Positions 44,962 to 54,232 of a stretch of 60,594 bases of DNA are shown piece after piece. The stretch covers positions 1-60,594 of the forward strand of contig CADCDW010000004.1 of NCBI GenBank assembly GCA_902800325.1. The letters are read 5' to 3'. Origin of the DNA: an uncultured Lachnospiraceae bacterium. Lineage in GTDB: Bacteria; Bacillota; Clostridia; Lachnospirales; Lachnospiraceae. The translations under genes and the position numbers were made by a program. The notes beneath the pieces were generated by a model, which was given only the letters and a program-made list of their open reading frames with translations, searched no databases and was not told the origin of the DNA. The first letter of the stretch is position 1. The number at the start of each line of letters is the position of its first letter.

Positions 44962-46818
44962 ATGGGACTTTTGGATAGTATAAATGAAGCTAATGATATA
45001 AAAAAAATAAGCAAGGGAGATTATGACCGGCTTGCATCTGAAATCAGAGAATTTCTGATTGATAAGGTAAGCAAAAAGGGTGGTCACCTTGCGTCTAATC
45101 TTGGCGCAGTAGAACTTACCATGGCTTTGCACCTTTGCATGGATTTTCCTTCGGACAAGCTTATATTTGATGTGGGTCATCAGTCATATACTCATAAAAT
45201 TCTGACAGGAAGGAAAAATGATTTTGATAATCTTAGGGAATATGGCGGACTAAGCGGTTTTCCTAAAGCCTGTGAAAGTGATTCTGATGCATTTAATACA
45301 GGTCACAGCTCTACAAGTATATCTGCAGCACTTGGTTATGCGGTCGCCAGAGATTTAAAAAAGGACAATTATAAGGTTGCAGCTGTTATAGGAGACGGCT
45401 CCATGACAGGGGGTATGGCATTTGAAGCCTTAAACAGTTTATCGCAGATTAAAACAGGTTGTGTTATCATTTTAAATGATAATGAAATGTCCATTGATAG
45501 AAATGTAGGTGGTATGTCCAGATACTTAAACGGTATAAGACTCGGTGATGCATATAATGGTTTCAAATCAGGAGTTGAACAAAGCCTTCTTGCAACCAGA
45601 ACGGGTACCAAGGTAGCAAGGATACTTAAGCGTTCCAAGGATAATATAAAACAGTTCTTTGTGCCGGGTTCGGTTTTCGATGAACTGGGTGTTACGTATG
45701 TAGGACCTGTTGATGGACATGATGTTGAAAATATGGTTTCGGTCTTTAAGCAGGCCTTTAAGCTAAATAAGCCGATTATTATACATGTAAAAACAAAGAA
45801 GGGAAAAGGCTATAGATTTGCGGAGAAACATCCGGATTATTTTCATGGTATCTCTGCCTTTGATAAAGAAACGGGACATTTGATTGAAAAAAAGAATCAT
45901 AAGACTTATACAGATATATTTAAACATAAGCTGGTTTCGCTGGGTGATGCACATGAGGACGTTGTTGCAGTAACAGCTGCTATGTCTATAGGTACAGGGG
46001 TGTTTAAATTTGCGGAAAAATACCCTGACAGATGTTTTGATGTGGGCATAGCGGAACAGCATGCTGTGACCTTTGCGGCAGGTATGGCAAAGGCAGGACT
46101 TGTGCCGTACGTGGCGGTTTATTCTTCATTTTTGCAAAGAGCTTATGATCAGATACTTCATGACGTGTGTATGCAGAAACTACATGTGATTTTTGCGGTT
46201 GATCGTTCGGGGCTGGTAGGTCAGGATGGAGAAACACATCAGGGTATATATGATATATCCTATCTTTCACATATGCCTAATATGCTTGTCATGGCACCGA
46301 AAAACAGATATGAATTTGAAGCTATGCTTGATTTTGCATATGAATATGATGGACCTGTGGCTATAAAATATGCCAGAGGAACGGCATATAAAGGCTTCGA
46401 AGAGTTTAAAACACCTATAGAAGCCGGTAAAAGTGAGATTATATACGATGGAGAGGATATAGCTGTTTTATCATGTGGCAATATGCTCGAAGAAGCTTCA
46501 AAACTTTGCGATATGCTTAAAGCAGATGGAAAAAGTCCTACACTTGTTAATGTAAGATTTGTTTCATGTGTAGATATGGATATGCTCAAGGCTGTATGTG
46601 AAAAACACAGTACCATAATAACCATGGAAGAGAATATAAGTAAGGGTGGTTATGGCGAACTTGTGGCAGCCGCTATAGTTGACAGTGGACTGGATAAGGA
46701 TAGAAATATTGTTCATATAGATGCTTCTATTAAGCAGGCTGTCGTACCGCACGGCAAGATATCCGAACTTAGAGATATGCTTGGTATAAGTGCCGGTAAG
46801 ATTTACGAGAGGTTATAG
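44962..46818 (+). CDS. dxs: 1-deoxy-D-xylulose-5-phosphate synthase
   Basis: This 618-residue thiamine-diphosphate enzyme opens the methylerythritol phosphate pathway from pyruvate and glyceraldehyde-3-phosphate. Visible are FDVGHQSYTHKILTGR, the ThDP-binding GDGSMTGGMAFEALN with the later NDNEMSID, the transketolase-type middle domain with VGIAEQHAVTFAAGMA, and DRSGLVGQDGETHQG. Length is normal. It begins on the base after the ispA stop. Confidence 0.97.
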   Translation: MGLLDSINEANDIKKISKGDYDRLASEIREFLIDKVSKKGGHLASNLGAVELTMALHLCMDFPSDKLIFDVGHQSYTHKILTGRKNDFDNLREYGGLSGFPKACESDSDAFNTGHSSTSISAALGYAVARDLKKDNYKVAAVIGDGSMTGGMAFEALNSLSQIKTGCVIILNDNEMSIDRNVGGMSRYLNGIRLGDAYNGFKSGVEQSLLATRTGTKVARILKRSKDNIKQFFVPGSVFDELGVTYVGPVDGHDVENMVSVFKQAFKLNKPIIIHVKTKKGKGYRFAEKHPDYFHGISAFDKETGHLIEKKNHKTYTDIFKHKLVSLGDAHEDVVAVTAAMSIGTGVFKFAEKYPDRCFDVGIAEQHAVTFAAGMAKAGLVPYVAVYSSFLQRAYDQILHDVCMQKLHVIFAVDRSGLVGQDGETHQGIYDISYLSHMPNMLVMAPKNRYEFEAMLDFAYEYDGPVAIKYARGTAYKGFEEFKTPIEAGKSEIIYDGEDIAVLSCGNMLEEASKLCDMLKADGKSPTLVNVRFVSCVDMDMLKAVCEKHSTIITMEENISKGGYGELVAAAIVDSGLDKDRNIVHIDASIKQAVVPHGKISELRDMLGISAGKIYERL

Positions 46819-46820
46819 AT

Positions 46821-47669
46821 ATGCAGGAAAAGGCTAAGAAGGAAAGACTTGATGTCTTACTTTTAAAAAAGGGATTGGCTGCGTCACGGGAAAAGGCAAA
46901 AGCCATTATAATGTCAGGTATAGTCTATGTAGATGGCGAAAAAGAAGATAAGGCGGGGACAACATTTTCGGAAAATGCAGTTATCGAAGTAAAGGGAAAT
47001 ACTTTAAAGTATGTAAGCCGCGGAGGACTTAAGCTTGAAAAGGCGATGGCAAATTTTGAAATAAGTCTAAATGATAAGGTATGTATGGATGTGGGTTCGT
47101 CGACAGGCGGATTTACGGATTGCATGCTTCAAAATGGCGCTTTAAAAGTATATTCTGTGGATGTAGGGCATGGTCAGCTTGATTGGAAACTTAGAAATGA
47201 TGAACGTGTTGTCTGCATGGAAAAGACCAATATAAGATATGTTAAACCTGAAGATATAGATGATAAACTTGATTTTGCATCAATTGATGTTTCATTTATA
47301 TCACTTACAAAGGTTCTGCTTCCGGTTAGGGAACTTTTGAAGGAAGATGGTTCTATTGTATGTCTTATAAAACCACAGTTTGAAGCAGGACGTGAGAAAG
47401 TTGGAAAAAAGGGAGTAGTAAGAGATAAAAATGTTCATTTTGAGGTTATAGATATGGTTATCAATTATGCCGAGTCTATAGAGTTTTATCCGCTTATGCT
47501 TGATTTTTCCCCGGTTAAAGGACCTGAGGGTAATATAGAATATCTGCTTTATCTTACAAAGGATAAGAATTATCGAGAAAAAATTGAAAAAAATATCTTA
47601 AAAAGTGAGAAGATAGATATTGAAAAGGTTGTCAGTTTGTCGCATGATGCACTGGATAAAAAGGAATAA
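46821..47669 (+). CDS. tlyA: TlyA family rRNA methyltransferase
   Basis: This 282-residue protein has an N-terminal S4 RNA-binding domain (ERLDVLLLKKGLAASREKAKAIIMSG) and an FtsJ-like Rossmann methyltransferase domain (MDVGSSTGGFTDCMLQNGA, then VYSVDVGHGQLDWKLRND and SIDVSFISLTKVLLP). TlyA of Mycobacterium 2'-O-methylates rRNA; the Bacillus homologue in this place is yqxC. An older name is hemolysin A. Activity on rRNA in this organism is inferred from family. Confidence 0.92.
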   Translation: MQEKAKKERLDVLLLKKGLAASREKAKAIIMSGIVYVDGEKEDKAGTTFSENAVIEVKGNTLKYVSRGGLKLEKAMANFEISLNDKVCMDVGSSTGGFTDCMLQNGALKVYSVDVGHGQLDWKLRNDERVVCMEKTNIRYVKPEDIDDKLDFASIDVSFISLTKVLLPVRELLKEDGSIVCLIKPQFEAGREKVGKKGVVRDKNVHFEVIDMVINYAESIEFYPLMLDFSPVKGPEGNIEYLLYLTKDKNYREKIEKNILKSEKIDIEKVVSLSHDALDKKE

Positions 47670-47674
47670 AGATT

Positions 47675-48511
47675 ATGAATAAATATCTTGTACTTGCCAA
47701 TAATGATAAGGATATAGATTTGGCTTTAAGTAAGAAAATAGTTGAATATATAAAAGAAAAAGGATCCTTTGCAGATATTGTAAGCGATGTAATAAATGAT
47801 TATGACGGCATCGTGATTAAGGAAGAATATATAAAAGATGCAAAGGCGGTTATCGTTATAGGTGGAGATGGAACTATGCTTCGCGCGGCAGCAGGGCTTG
47901 GAGAACATGATATTCCTTTGCTTGGAATTAATCTTGGCACCATAGGATTTCTGACGGAGGTTGAGGTTACCAATCTTTATAATGCTTTGGACAGACTTAT
48001 GGTTAAGGATTACAGCTTGGAAAAGCGTATGATGATTGAAGGTATGCTTAAGGGTAAAAGCTACAAGTCACTAAATGATGTAGTTATTACGAGAGCCGGT
48101 TTTTCACGTATAATTGGTCTTAATATATATGTCAATGATGAACTTTTGGATACTTATGAGGCAGATGGTGTGATCGTTTCAACACCTACGGGTTCTACCG
48201 GTTATAATCTTTCTGCAGGAGGACCTATAGTAAGTCCCAAATCAAAAGCTATAGTAGTTACACCGATTTCACCACATTCTCTAACGTCAAAGAGTATTGT
48301 TTTTGATAGTGAAGATGTTATTAGAATTGAGATAGTTAAAAAAAGAAAAACTCAGGAAACTGAGGCTATAGTTTCTTTTGATGGCAGTAACAGTGAAGAG
48401 CTTTCCGCAGGGGACATAATTGTAGTAAAAAAAGCAAAAAAGGAAATAGAATTAGTAAAGCTTTATGATATGAATTTTTACAGAGTGCTTAGGGATAAAA
48501 TTGGAGGTTAG
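47675..48511 (+). CDS. nadK: NAD kinase
   Basis: This 278-residue kinase makes NADP from NAD. The catalytic VIGGDGTMLRAAAGLG is near residue 70, LLGINLGTIGFLTEVE follows, and the NAD-binding VSTPTGSTGYNLSAGGPIVSP is near residue 170. It lies between tlyA and argR, an insertion relative to the Bacillus gene order but common in Clostridia. Confidence 0.95.
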   Translation: MNKYLVLANNDKDIDLALSKKIVEYIKEKGSFADIVSDVINDYDGIVIKEEYIKDAKAVIVIGGDGTMLRAAAGLGEHDIPLLGINLGTIGFLTEVEVTNLYNALDRLMVKDYSLEKRMMIEGMLKGKSYKSLNDVVITRAGFSRIIGLNIYVNDELLDTYEADGVIVSTPTGSTGYNLSAGGPIVSPKSKAIVVTPISPHSLTSKSIVFDSEDVIRIEIVKKRKTQETEAIVSFDGSNSEELSAGDIIVVKKAKKEIELVKLYDMNFYRVLRDKIGG

Positions 48512-48514
48512 TTT

Positions 48515-48982
48515 ATGAAGCGTAATCGCCAGGAGGTTATAAAGAGTATTATTTCTACACATAATGTAGAAACACAGGAAGAGCTGCTTACCCTTCTTAT
48601 CAAAGAAGGTTTCAATACAACACAGGCTACTATATCAAGGGATATACGAGAGCTTAATTTAAAAAAAATCAGCTATGATGGCGGCAGAAAAAAATATGCA
48701 ATAAAGAGTAATTCAAAGGATAATGATGAAAGTGATGATGCATCCTATATACAGGTTTTAAAGAATAGCCTGATATCCATGGAATACTCGGAAAATATAA
48801 TTGTTATAAAAACTGTTGCCGGTATGGCTATGGCCGTAGGAGCATCTGTTGACAGGCTAAACATAAGCGAGATAATGGGCTGTATAGCAGGTGATGATAC
48901 CTTATTTATTGCCATAAGAGACAAGAAAATGGCCGAAAAGGTAATTGGAGAAATAAACGATGTTATTAAATTTGCATATTAA
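48515..48982 (+). CDS. argR: Arginine repressor
   Basis: This 155-residue protein has an N-terminal winged helix (VETQEELLTLLIKEGFNTTQATISRDIRELNLKKI) and a C-terminal arginine-binding trimerisation domain (IVIKTVAGMAMAVGASVDRL, then IMGCIAGDDTLFIAIRDKK with the Asp pair that binds arginine). It controls arginine biosynthesis and catabolism. No arginine genes are in the window. Its end overlaps recN by 23 bases. Confidence 0.94.
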   Translation: MKRNRQEVIKSIISTHNVETQEELLTLLIKEGFNTTQATISRDIRELNLKKISYDGGRKKYAIKSNSKDNDESDDASYIQVLKNSLISMEYSENIIVIKTVAGMAMAVGASVDRLNISEIMGCIAGDDTLFIAIRDKKMAEKVIGEINDVIKFAY

Positions 48983-50648
48983 AAATATAGCCTTAATTGA
49001 TGATATTGATATAGGCTTTGAAGACGGACTTAATATCCTTACCGGAGAAACCGGTGCCGGAAAGTCCATAATAATAGGCTCTTTGGGTATCTGTCTTGGT
49101 GAAAGGTTTAATAAAGAGCTATTAAGAAATGATGAAGAGGACGGGCTTATAGAGCTGATATTTGAAGTAGATAGGGAAGATATAAAGGACAGGCTTTTGG
49201 AAATGGAAATCTATCCGGATGAAGATAATCAGCTCCTGATATCAAGAAGAGTTAATAAGTCAGGAAGAACCATAAACCGTATAAATGATATGTCTGTTAC
49301 ACAGACTAAGATTAAGGAAACTGCAGGCCTTTTGATTGATTTGCATGCACAGCACGAACAGCAGACGCTTCTTAAGAAAAATAAGCATCTTGAAATACTT
49401 GATAAGTTTGGCAATGAGGAAATCGCAGTATGTAAGAGTGAGGTCGCTTCATTATATACACAATATCAGGATATTAGAAAAAAACTTGCAGATATGGATA
49501 TATCGGCAGATGAACGAATGAAAAAGAAGGATTTTATTACATACAGAATCAATGAAATAGAGTCAGCAGCCATAAAAGATGGCGAAGACATTGGTCTTGA
49601 AGCATATTATAAAAAGGCTGTTAACTCAAAAGATATACTCAGTGCCGCAGATGAAATATATCGTATAACCGGATATGATGACACAAAGTCTGCAGCCAAT
49701 GAGATAGCACGCGCTTTGGTTGCAATGAAAAGAATAGTTGAATTAGATGGTGATTTAAGTGATTCGTACAATATATTATCTGATATAGATGGATTGTTAA
49801 ATGATTTTAACAGAGATTTTTCAGAATATATGAAAAGCATGGAATTTGATGAAGCTGAGTTCAAACAGGTTGAAGACAGACTTAACCTTATCAATTCACT
49901 TAAATCTAAATATGGCTCTGATATAAAGGATATATTTTCCTGTCTTGAGGATTTAAAAAAAGAATATGATGAATTAAATCGCTATGAAGAAAGACTTGCA
50001 GAGCTTAAAGGTAATTTAAAGGATGTAGAATTAAAGCTTATTGAAAAATCAGATAAATTAACGGATATTAGAAAGAAGTATGCCGTTAAGTTATGTAAAA
50101 TGATAGAAGAGTCTTTAAAAGAACTTAATTTTATGACGGTTTCCTTTGATATGAGCTTTGAAAAGCAATCAGGTTTTTCTGAAAATGGTAATGATGAAGC
50201 ATTTTTTATTATCTCTACGAATGTTGGTGAGCCGATGAAACCATTATATGAAATAGCTTCGGGCGGTGAGCTTTCAAGGGTTATGCTTGCTGTTAAATCC
50301 TGCCTTGCCAATGAGGATGATACTCCAACACTTATATTTGATGAAATAGATGTTGGAATAAGCGGTAAGACTGCTGTAAAGGTAGCAGAAAAAATGTCAC
50401 TAATAAGTCGAAATCATCAGGTTATATGTATAACTCATCTTCCGCAGATTGCAGCTATGGCAGATTATCATTATGTGATTGAAAAAGAAGTGGAAAATAA
50501 TAAAACTATTACTAAAATAAGGAAGCTTAAAAAATCAGAAGAGATAGATGAGCTTGCAAGGATAATCGGTGGTGATGAAATAACAGAAGCCATAAAACAA
50601 AGTGCTCTTGAGATGAAAGGATTGGCAGAGAGAACAAAATTATACTGA
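48960..50648 (+). CDS. recN: DNA repair protein RecN
   Basis: This 562-residue SMC-like ATPase has N-terminal Walker A GETGAGKSIIIGSLG, the Q-loop and RTINRIN segments, a central coiled coil (about residues 150-360), the signature IASGGELSRVMLAVKS and Walker B LIFDEIDVGISGKTA, then ITHLPQIAAMADYHY. It acts early at double-strand breaks. It is the last gene of the operon, with a strong terminator 27 bases after the stop. Confidence 0.96.
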   Translation: MLLNLHIKNIALIDDIDIGFEDGLNILTGETGAGKSIIIGSLGICLGERFNKELLRNDEEDGLIELIFEVDREDIKDRLLEMEIYPDEDNQLLISRRVNKSGRTINRINDMSVTQTKIKETAGLLIDLHAQHEQQTLLKKNKHLEILDKFGNEEIAVCKSEVASLYTQYQDIRKKLADMDISADERMKKKDFITYRINEIESAAIKDGEDIGLEAYYKKAVNSKDILSAADEIYRITGYDDTKSAANEIARALVAMKRIVELDGDLSDSYNILSDIDGLLNDFNRDFSEYMKSMEFDEAEFKQVEDRLNLINSLKSKYGSDIKDIFSCLEDLKKEYDELNRYEERLAELKGNLKDVELKLIEKSDKLTDIRKKYAVKLCKMIEESLKELNFMTVSFDMSFEKQSGFSENGNDEAFFIISTNVGEPMKPLYEIASGGELSRVMLAVKSCLANEDDTPTLIFDEIDVGISGKTAVKVAEKMSLISRNHQVICITHLPQIAAMADYHYVIEKEVENNKTITKIRKLKKSEEIDELARIIGGDEITEAIKQSALEMKGLAERTKLY

Positions 50649-50674
50649 TTATAAAAAATAATACTATCAATACT

Positions 50675-50705
50675 AAAAGTACATGGATTGTTCCATGTAC
50701 TTTTT
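50675..50705 (+). terminator. Terminator after recN
   Basis: A 13-bp perfect stem (50675-50687 with 50692-50704, loop TTGT) ends in a T run. Confidence 0.9.
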
Positions 50706-50774
50706 ATATTACTTAAAATTTAAAATGTACTTTAAAAATAAAAAAGTACTTATGGATAAATAAGGAGAATCGTT

Positions 50775-51899
50775 ATGAAAAAGGTAAAAAAGGAAACCTA
50801 CAGAGCATTACTTTTATTGGTGCTTATATTTGTTCTTTCGGTATTAAATATAGTCATTAAGGATTTTTATATAGATGACAATACCAATCCTTTGCAAATT
50901 GATGTTGAGGATGTGTCAAGGGCAAATGCGGATAATGTAAGATATGAAAATCCGGCTGACATATCGAAAAAAAGTGTAAAGCCGTCGGGTTTACCTATCG
51001 GTATATATGTTAAGACTGAAGGCGTTATGGTGGTTGATACGGGCGTGGTTACAGGCTATGATGGCAGATTGTATTCACCCTGTAAGGATATTTTATATTC
51101 GGGAGATTATGTAGTAGAGATTGATGGTGAAAAAATACAAGATAAAAAAAGTCTCGTAGAGGCTGTTGACAGTAGCGATGGTAAAACTATAGATGTCGTA
51201 GTAATAAGAGATAACAATAAAATGAATTTTGAAATAGAACCGGTTAAGACTGAAGAAGGTAATTATAAACTTGGTCTTTGGGTTAAAGACGATATATCAG
51301 GTATAGGTACGCTTACATTTGTTGATGAGGATTCTTTTGGAGCTCTTGGACATAGTATAAATGACAATGACACAGGTATTATATTTAAGATATCAGACGG
51401 AGCAATCTATAATACAAATCTTATCAATATAGTAAAACCGGAAGGAAACAATCCCGGAAGGCTTGAGGGAATAATAGATTATTCTTCTACCAATGTAATT
51501 GGAAGGATTACCGGCAATACTGAGTATGGTATATCTGGATTTCTGACTCAAAATTTTGATTATTCAAGTCTGAGTGATGATTGGATGAGTATGGCTTCCA
51601 AAGAAGACGTAAATATAGGACCTGCCTATATTCTTTCTGCGGTAAGAGGCACACCGGAGTATTATGAGGTAAATATTACCAATGTCAATTATGACAGAAA
51701 ATACGGAAATAAAAGTATAGAGCTTGAGATTACAGACCCAAGACTTATTAATATAACAGACGGAATTGTTCAGGGGATGAGCGGTACACCTATTATACAG
51801 AATAATCGACTTATAGGGGCAATAACACACGTTTTTTTAAATGATTCGACAAAAGGTTACGGCATTTTTATCGAATATATGCTTGAAAAAAATGACTAA
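50775..51899 (+). CDS. spoIVB: SpoIVB family serine peptidase
   Basis: This 374-residue protein has an N-terminal membrane anchor (LLLVLIFVLSVLNIVI), a PDZ-like domain (YSGDYVVEIDGEKIQDKKSLVEAV), and the S55 peptidase domain with GIGTLTFV, the catalytic His in FGALGHSIND, and the catalytic Ser in IVQGMSGTPIIQNN. In Bacillus SpoIVB is made in the forespore and triggers cleavage of pro-SigK in the mother cell. It lies just before spo0A in nearly all endospore formers, as here. Confidence 0.95.
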   Translation: MKKVKKETYRALLLLVLIFVLSVLNIVIKDFYIDDNTNPLQIDVEDVSRANADNVRYENPADISKKSVKPSGLPIGIYVKTEGVMVVDTGVVTGYDGRLYSPCKDILYSGDYVVEIDGEKIQDKKSLVEAVDSSDGKTIDVVVIRDNNKMNFEIEPVKTEEGNYKLGLWVKDDISGIGTLTFVDEDSFGALGHSINDNDTGIIFKISDGAIYNTNLINIVKPEGNNPGRLEGIIDYSSTNVIGRITGNTEYGISGFLTQNFDYSSLSDDWMSMASKEDVNIGPAYILSAVRGTPEYYEVNITNVNYDRKYGNKSIELEITDPRLINITDGIVQGMSGTPIIQNNRLIGAITHVFLNDSTKGYGIFIEYMLEKND

Positions 51900-51916
51900 A
51901 AATGTTGTCATATTTT

Positions 51917-51926
51917 ATTGTCAAAA
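51917..51926 (+). promoter_or_regulatory. Candidate Spo0A-binding box upstream of spo0A copy 1
   Basis: ATTGTCAAAA differs at one position from the consensus TTTGTCRAAA and lies 18 bases upstream of the -35 of the adjacent promoter. Confidence 0.45.
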
Positions 51927-51944
51927 CTTGCGTTTTTTAAGGGG

Positions 51945-51972
51945 TTGTCCTTGTAAAAAAAAGAATTATAAT
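51945..51972 (+). promoter_or_regulatory. Candidate SigA-type promoter of spo0A copy 1
   Basis: TTGTCC (51945-51950), 16 bases, TATAAT (51967-51972), 35 bases before the ATG. A GAATTA at 51963-51968 also resembles a SigH -10, but the matching -35 is weak. Confidence 0.5.
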
Positions 51973-52007
51973 CACAATTAATAACAAATGTTGAAAGGAA
52001 GGATATT

Positions 52008-52802
52008 ATGAAAACCAGAGTATTAATTGTAAGACATGATTCAAAAAGCATCGAGAACATAAGAAAAAAGTTGGAAGGTAAAAATGATATTGAAATAGTT
52101 GGAACGGTAAATGACGGAAAAGTGGCTATATCATCTATAAAAAATAATTCGCCGGATGTTGTTATAATTGATTTGCTTTTACCTAATTATGACGGAATAG
52201 CTGTTATGGATGAGATTAACAAGCTTGGAGACAGGAAGATAAAATTTATGGTCAAAGCCAATACAAGTCAGATAAAATTTATAGAATCTGCTTGCAAGGG
52301 CAGATATAAGAACATATTGGTTAATGTTGTCGATGAAAGAGTGGTTGATTATGATCTTTATAATGAGATATTGAGTATCAAATCATCCAAAGCAAAGGAT
52401 GTAATGATTATTACAAAAGAAGAAAATGAGGATAATGAGCGCAACAGACTTGAGATAATGGTTACGGATATAATTCATGAAATAGGAGTACCGGCACATA
52501 TAAAGGGTTATCAATATTTAAGAACGTCTATTATAATGTCTGTAAATGATATGGAGATGCTCAGCTCGATTACAAAACAGCTATATCCTACTATTGCTAA
52601 AATGTACAATACTACACCTTCCAGGGTTGAAAGGGCTATAAGACATGCAATTGAGGTTGCCTGCAGCAGGGGAAAAGCAGATACTATAAACGAATTGTTT
52701 GGTTATTCTATAGGTGCAGGAAAGGTAAAACCAACCAATTCTGAATTTATAGCTTTGATAGCAGATAAGATTAGATTAGATAAAAAGGTTAAAAGTGCTT
52801 AG
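52008..52802 (+). CDS. spo0A: Spo0A paralogue 1, degenerate receiver domain
   Basis: This is a 264-residue Spo0A-family master regulator. The C-terminal sigma-SpoA effector domain (about residues 150-260) is fully conserved: [38 protein letters not shown] and [16 protein letters not shown] as recognition helix region, then [14 protein letters not shown]. The receiver is altered. The phospho-acceptor Asp55 remains in [13 protein letters not shown]. The acidic pair that binds Mg2+ (DD in Bacillus) is Arg9-His10 (VLIVRHDS), the switch Thr is Val (FMVKAN), and the conserved Lys-Pro is replaced (NILVNVVD). Phosphorylation by a standard relay therefore looks unlikely. It occupies the canonical place after spoIVB. 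The loss of function is inferred. Confidence 0.88.
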   Translation: MKTRVLIVRHDSKSIENIRKKLEGKNDIEIVGTVNDGKVAISSIKNNSPDVVIIDLLLPNYDGIAVMDEINKLGDRKIKFMVKANTSQIKFIESACKGRYKNILVNVVDERVVDYDLYNEILSIKSSKAKDVMIITKEENEDNERNRLEIMVTDIIHEIGVPAHIKGYQYLRTSIIMSVNDMEMLSSITKQLYPTIAKMYNTTPSRVERAIRHAIEVACSRGKADTINELFGYSIGAGKVKPTNSEFIALIADKIRLDKKVKSA

Positions 52803-52812
52803 AGATATATAG

Positions 52813-52820
52813 TTGTCGAA
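52813..52820 (+). promoter_or_regulatory. Candidate Spo0A-binding box between the two spo0A copies
   Basis: TTGTCGAA contains the core 0A box TGTCGAA, placed 21 bases upstream of the -35 at 52842. Confidence 0.5.
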
Positions 52821-52841
52821 CCTGTTGCGGAAAGAAAACTA

Positions 52842-52870
52842 TTGACTAATGGTGACATTAAATATATTAT
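52842..52870 (+). promoter_or_regulatory. SigA-type promoter of spo0A copy 2
   Basis: TTGACT (52842-52847), 17 bases, TATTAT (52865-52870), within the 153-base gap between the paralogues. Confidence 0.65.
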
Positions 52871-52955
52871 CTCATTTGGCTTTTGTGAGAATGATAATTA
52901 TAGAATGCACAAAAATTCAAAAAATAAATATTAAATTCAGTTAGGAGATGACTTT

Positions 52956-53912
52956 ATGAATGACTCTAAAGTTAATATTTTAATAGCAGATTCAAAACAT
53001 GAATTGCTTACAGAACAAATAAAACATGAAATCGAGAATGTTAATATTATTTATGCGGATGATAAAGGCAGTGATATATGGGGAATGGTTAAAACCAATA
53101 AGCCTGATGTTTTGCTTATGGATGCATTTAAATATAAAGTTGATGGATTTGAGGTTGTTGAACGTATAAGGTCAGATAATGATTTAAAGAAAACAAAGAT
53201 AATATTACTTACATCTGTCGGTACACCGGGTATAATCAATATGGCCTTTGGAATTGGAGCTGACTATTATATTATGAAGCCATGTGATCCGGTTATACTT
53301 TCAAAGAGGCTGGAACAAATGGTACATATGAAAAATAATGAAAAACGATTTAAAGAAGTGGGAAAGCTGTTTATTGAAAATGGTCTGGAATATTTAAACT
53401 ATGATAAAGACGATGTTTTCGGTGATGATAATTATGATGATATATATTACACAAGTGATCATATAGATGATATGGATGTAGTTGATATAAAAGATAATGA
53501 TGATAAAAATAATATAAATGATAATAATGATGATAATGATAATAATATTTCACTAAATACTATAGAAAGTGATGTAACGGATATTATAAGGGAAATAGGA
53601 ATCCCTGCCAATATTAAAGGATATCAATATATACGAGAAGGTATAATTATGGCTATATTTGATATGAACGCGTTAAATTTCGTTACAAAGCTTCTTTATC
53701 CTACTATAGCTAAGAAGTACAAAACAACTTCCAGCAGTGTGGAAAGGGCTATAAGACATGCTATAGAAGTAGCATGGGGAAGAGGAAATTTAGAACGGAT
53801 TGAGGAAATGTTTGGATATACTGTAAGTGCAGGTAAAGGTAAACCGACCAATTCAGAGTTTATTGCACTTATTTCAGATAAATTAAGATTGGATTATAAG
53901 ATTAAAGTATAA
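52956..53912 (+). CDS. Spo0A paralogue 2, near-canonical receiver and long Asp/Asn linker
   Basis: This is a 318-residue second Spo0A. The receiver keeps one acidic residue of the pocket (ILIADSKH, Asp12), phospho-acceptor Asp56 ([12 protein letters not shown]), switch Thr86 (IILLTSVG) and Lys108 (YYIMKPCD), so it can probably be phosphorylated. Between the domains is a linker of nearly 50 residues (151-198) made almost only of Asp, Asn, Tyr and Ile. The effector domain (about 204-316) closely matches copy 1, with [16 protein letters not shown] and [17 protein letters not shown]. Which copy is orthologous to Bacillus spo0A by descent is unclear. By receiver chemistry this one is the better candidate for the active regulator. 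It has its own promoter and is followed by a terminator. Confidence 0.88.
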   Translation: MNDSKVNILIADSKHELLTEQIKHEIENVNIIYADDKGSDIWGMVKTNKPDVLLMDAFKYKVDGFEVVERIRSDNDLKKTKIILLTSVGTPGIINMAFGIGADYYIMKPCDPVILSKRLEQMVHMKNNEKRFKEVGKLFIENGLEYLNYDKDDVFGDDNYDDIYYTSDHIDDMDVVDIKDNDDKNNINDNNDDNDNNISLNTIESDVTDIIREIGIPANIKGYQYIREGIIMAIFDMNALNFVTKLLYPTIAKKYKTTSSSVERAIRHAIEVAWGRGNLERIEEMFGYTVSAGKGKPTNSEFIALISDKLRLDYKIKV

Positions 53913-53940
53913 AAAAATGAGGCTTATGCCTCATTTTTTT
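53911..53940. terminator. Bidirectional terminator after spo0A copy 2
   Basis: Stem 53911-53923 with 53928-53940, loop TTAT, A run on one side and T run on the other. It serves spo0A copy 2 and the convergent small gene. Confidence 0.92.
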
Positions 53941-54139
53941 ATTCGATAACAAAGCTTCCTGTTTCGTCGTCATTGAATACATAATAAGCTGTATTTTCTT
54001 CCGGCTTAACATATAGATTTAATGATTTTAAATCAGAAGCTTTTTTACCGCTTTTTGTCCAGATTGATTTGGCCTCTTTAATAAGAGTGTCCTGATCTAT
54101 CTGTTTTCCGTAATATTCAACATAAAAAGTTGACTTCAT
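53939..54139 (-). CDS. Small conserved protein, DUF6465-like
   Basis: This is a 66-residue protein: STFYVEYYGKQIDQDTLIKEAKSIW, then KASDLKSLNLYVKPEENTAYYVFNDDETGSFVIE. The YVKPEENTAYYVFN segment resembles small Lachnospiraceae proteins annotated DUF6465, from memory. Function is unknown. The gene is credible because of a strong GGGGGG ribosome site eight bases before the ATG, a terminator after it, and a compact alpha/beta pattern. It is cytoplasmic, with no signal or membrane helix. Confidence 0.75.
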   Translation of the reverse strand: MKSTFYVEYYGKQIDQDTLIKEAKSIWTKSGKKASDLKSLNLYVKPEENTAYYVFNDDETGSFVIE

Positions 54140-54232
54140 AATACATTACCCCCCTATTAATTAATTGTTGACTTAACGTAAATATAATATAACAAATGGT
54201 AAAAAAAAGCAAGATATTATAGAAACAATTTC

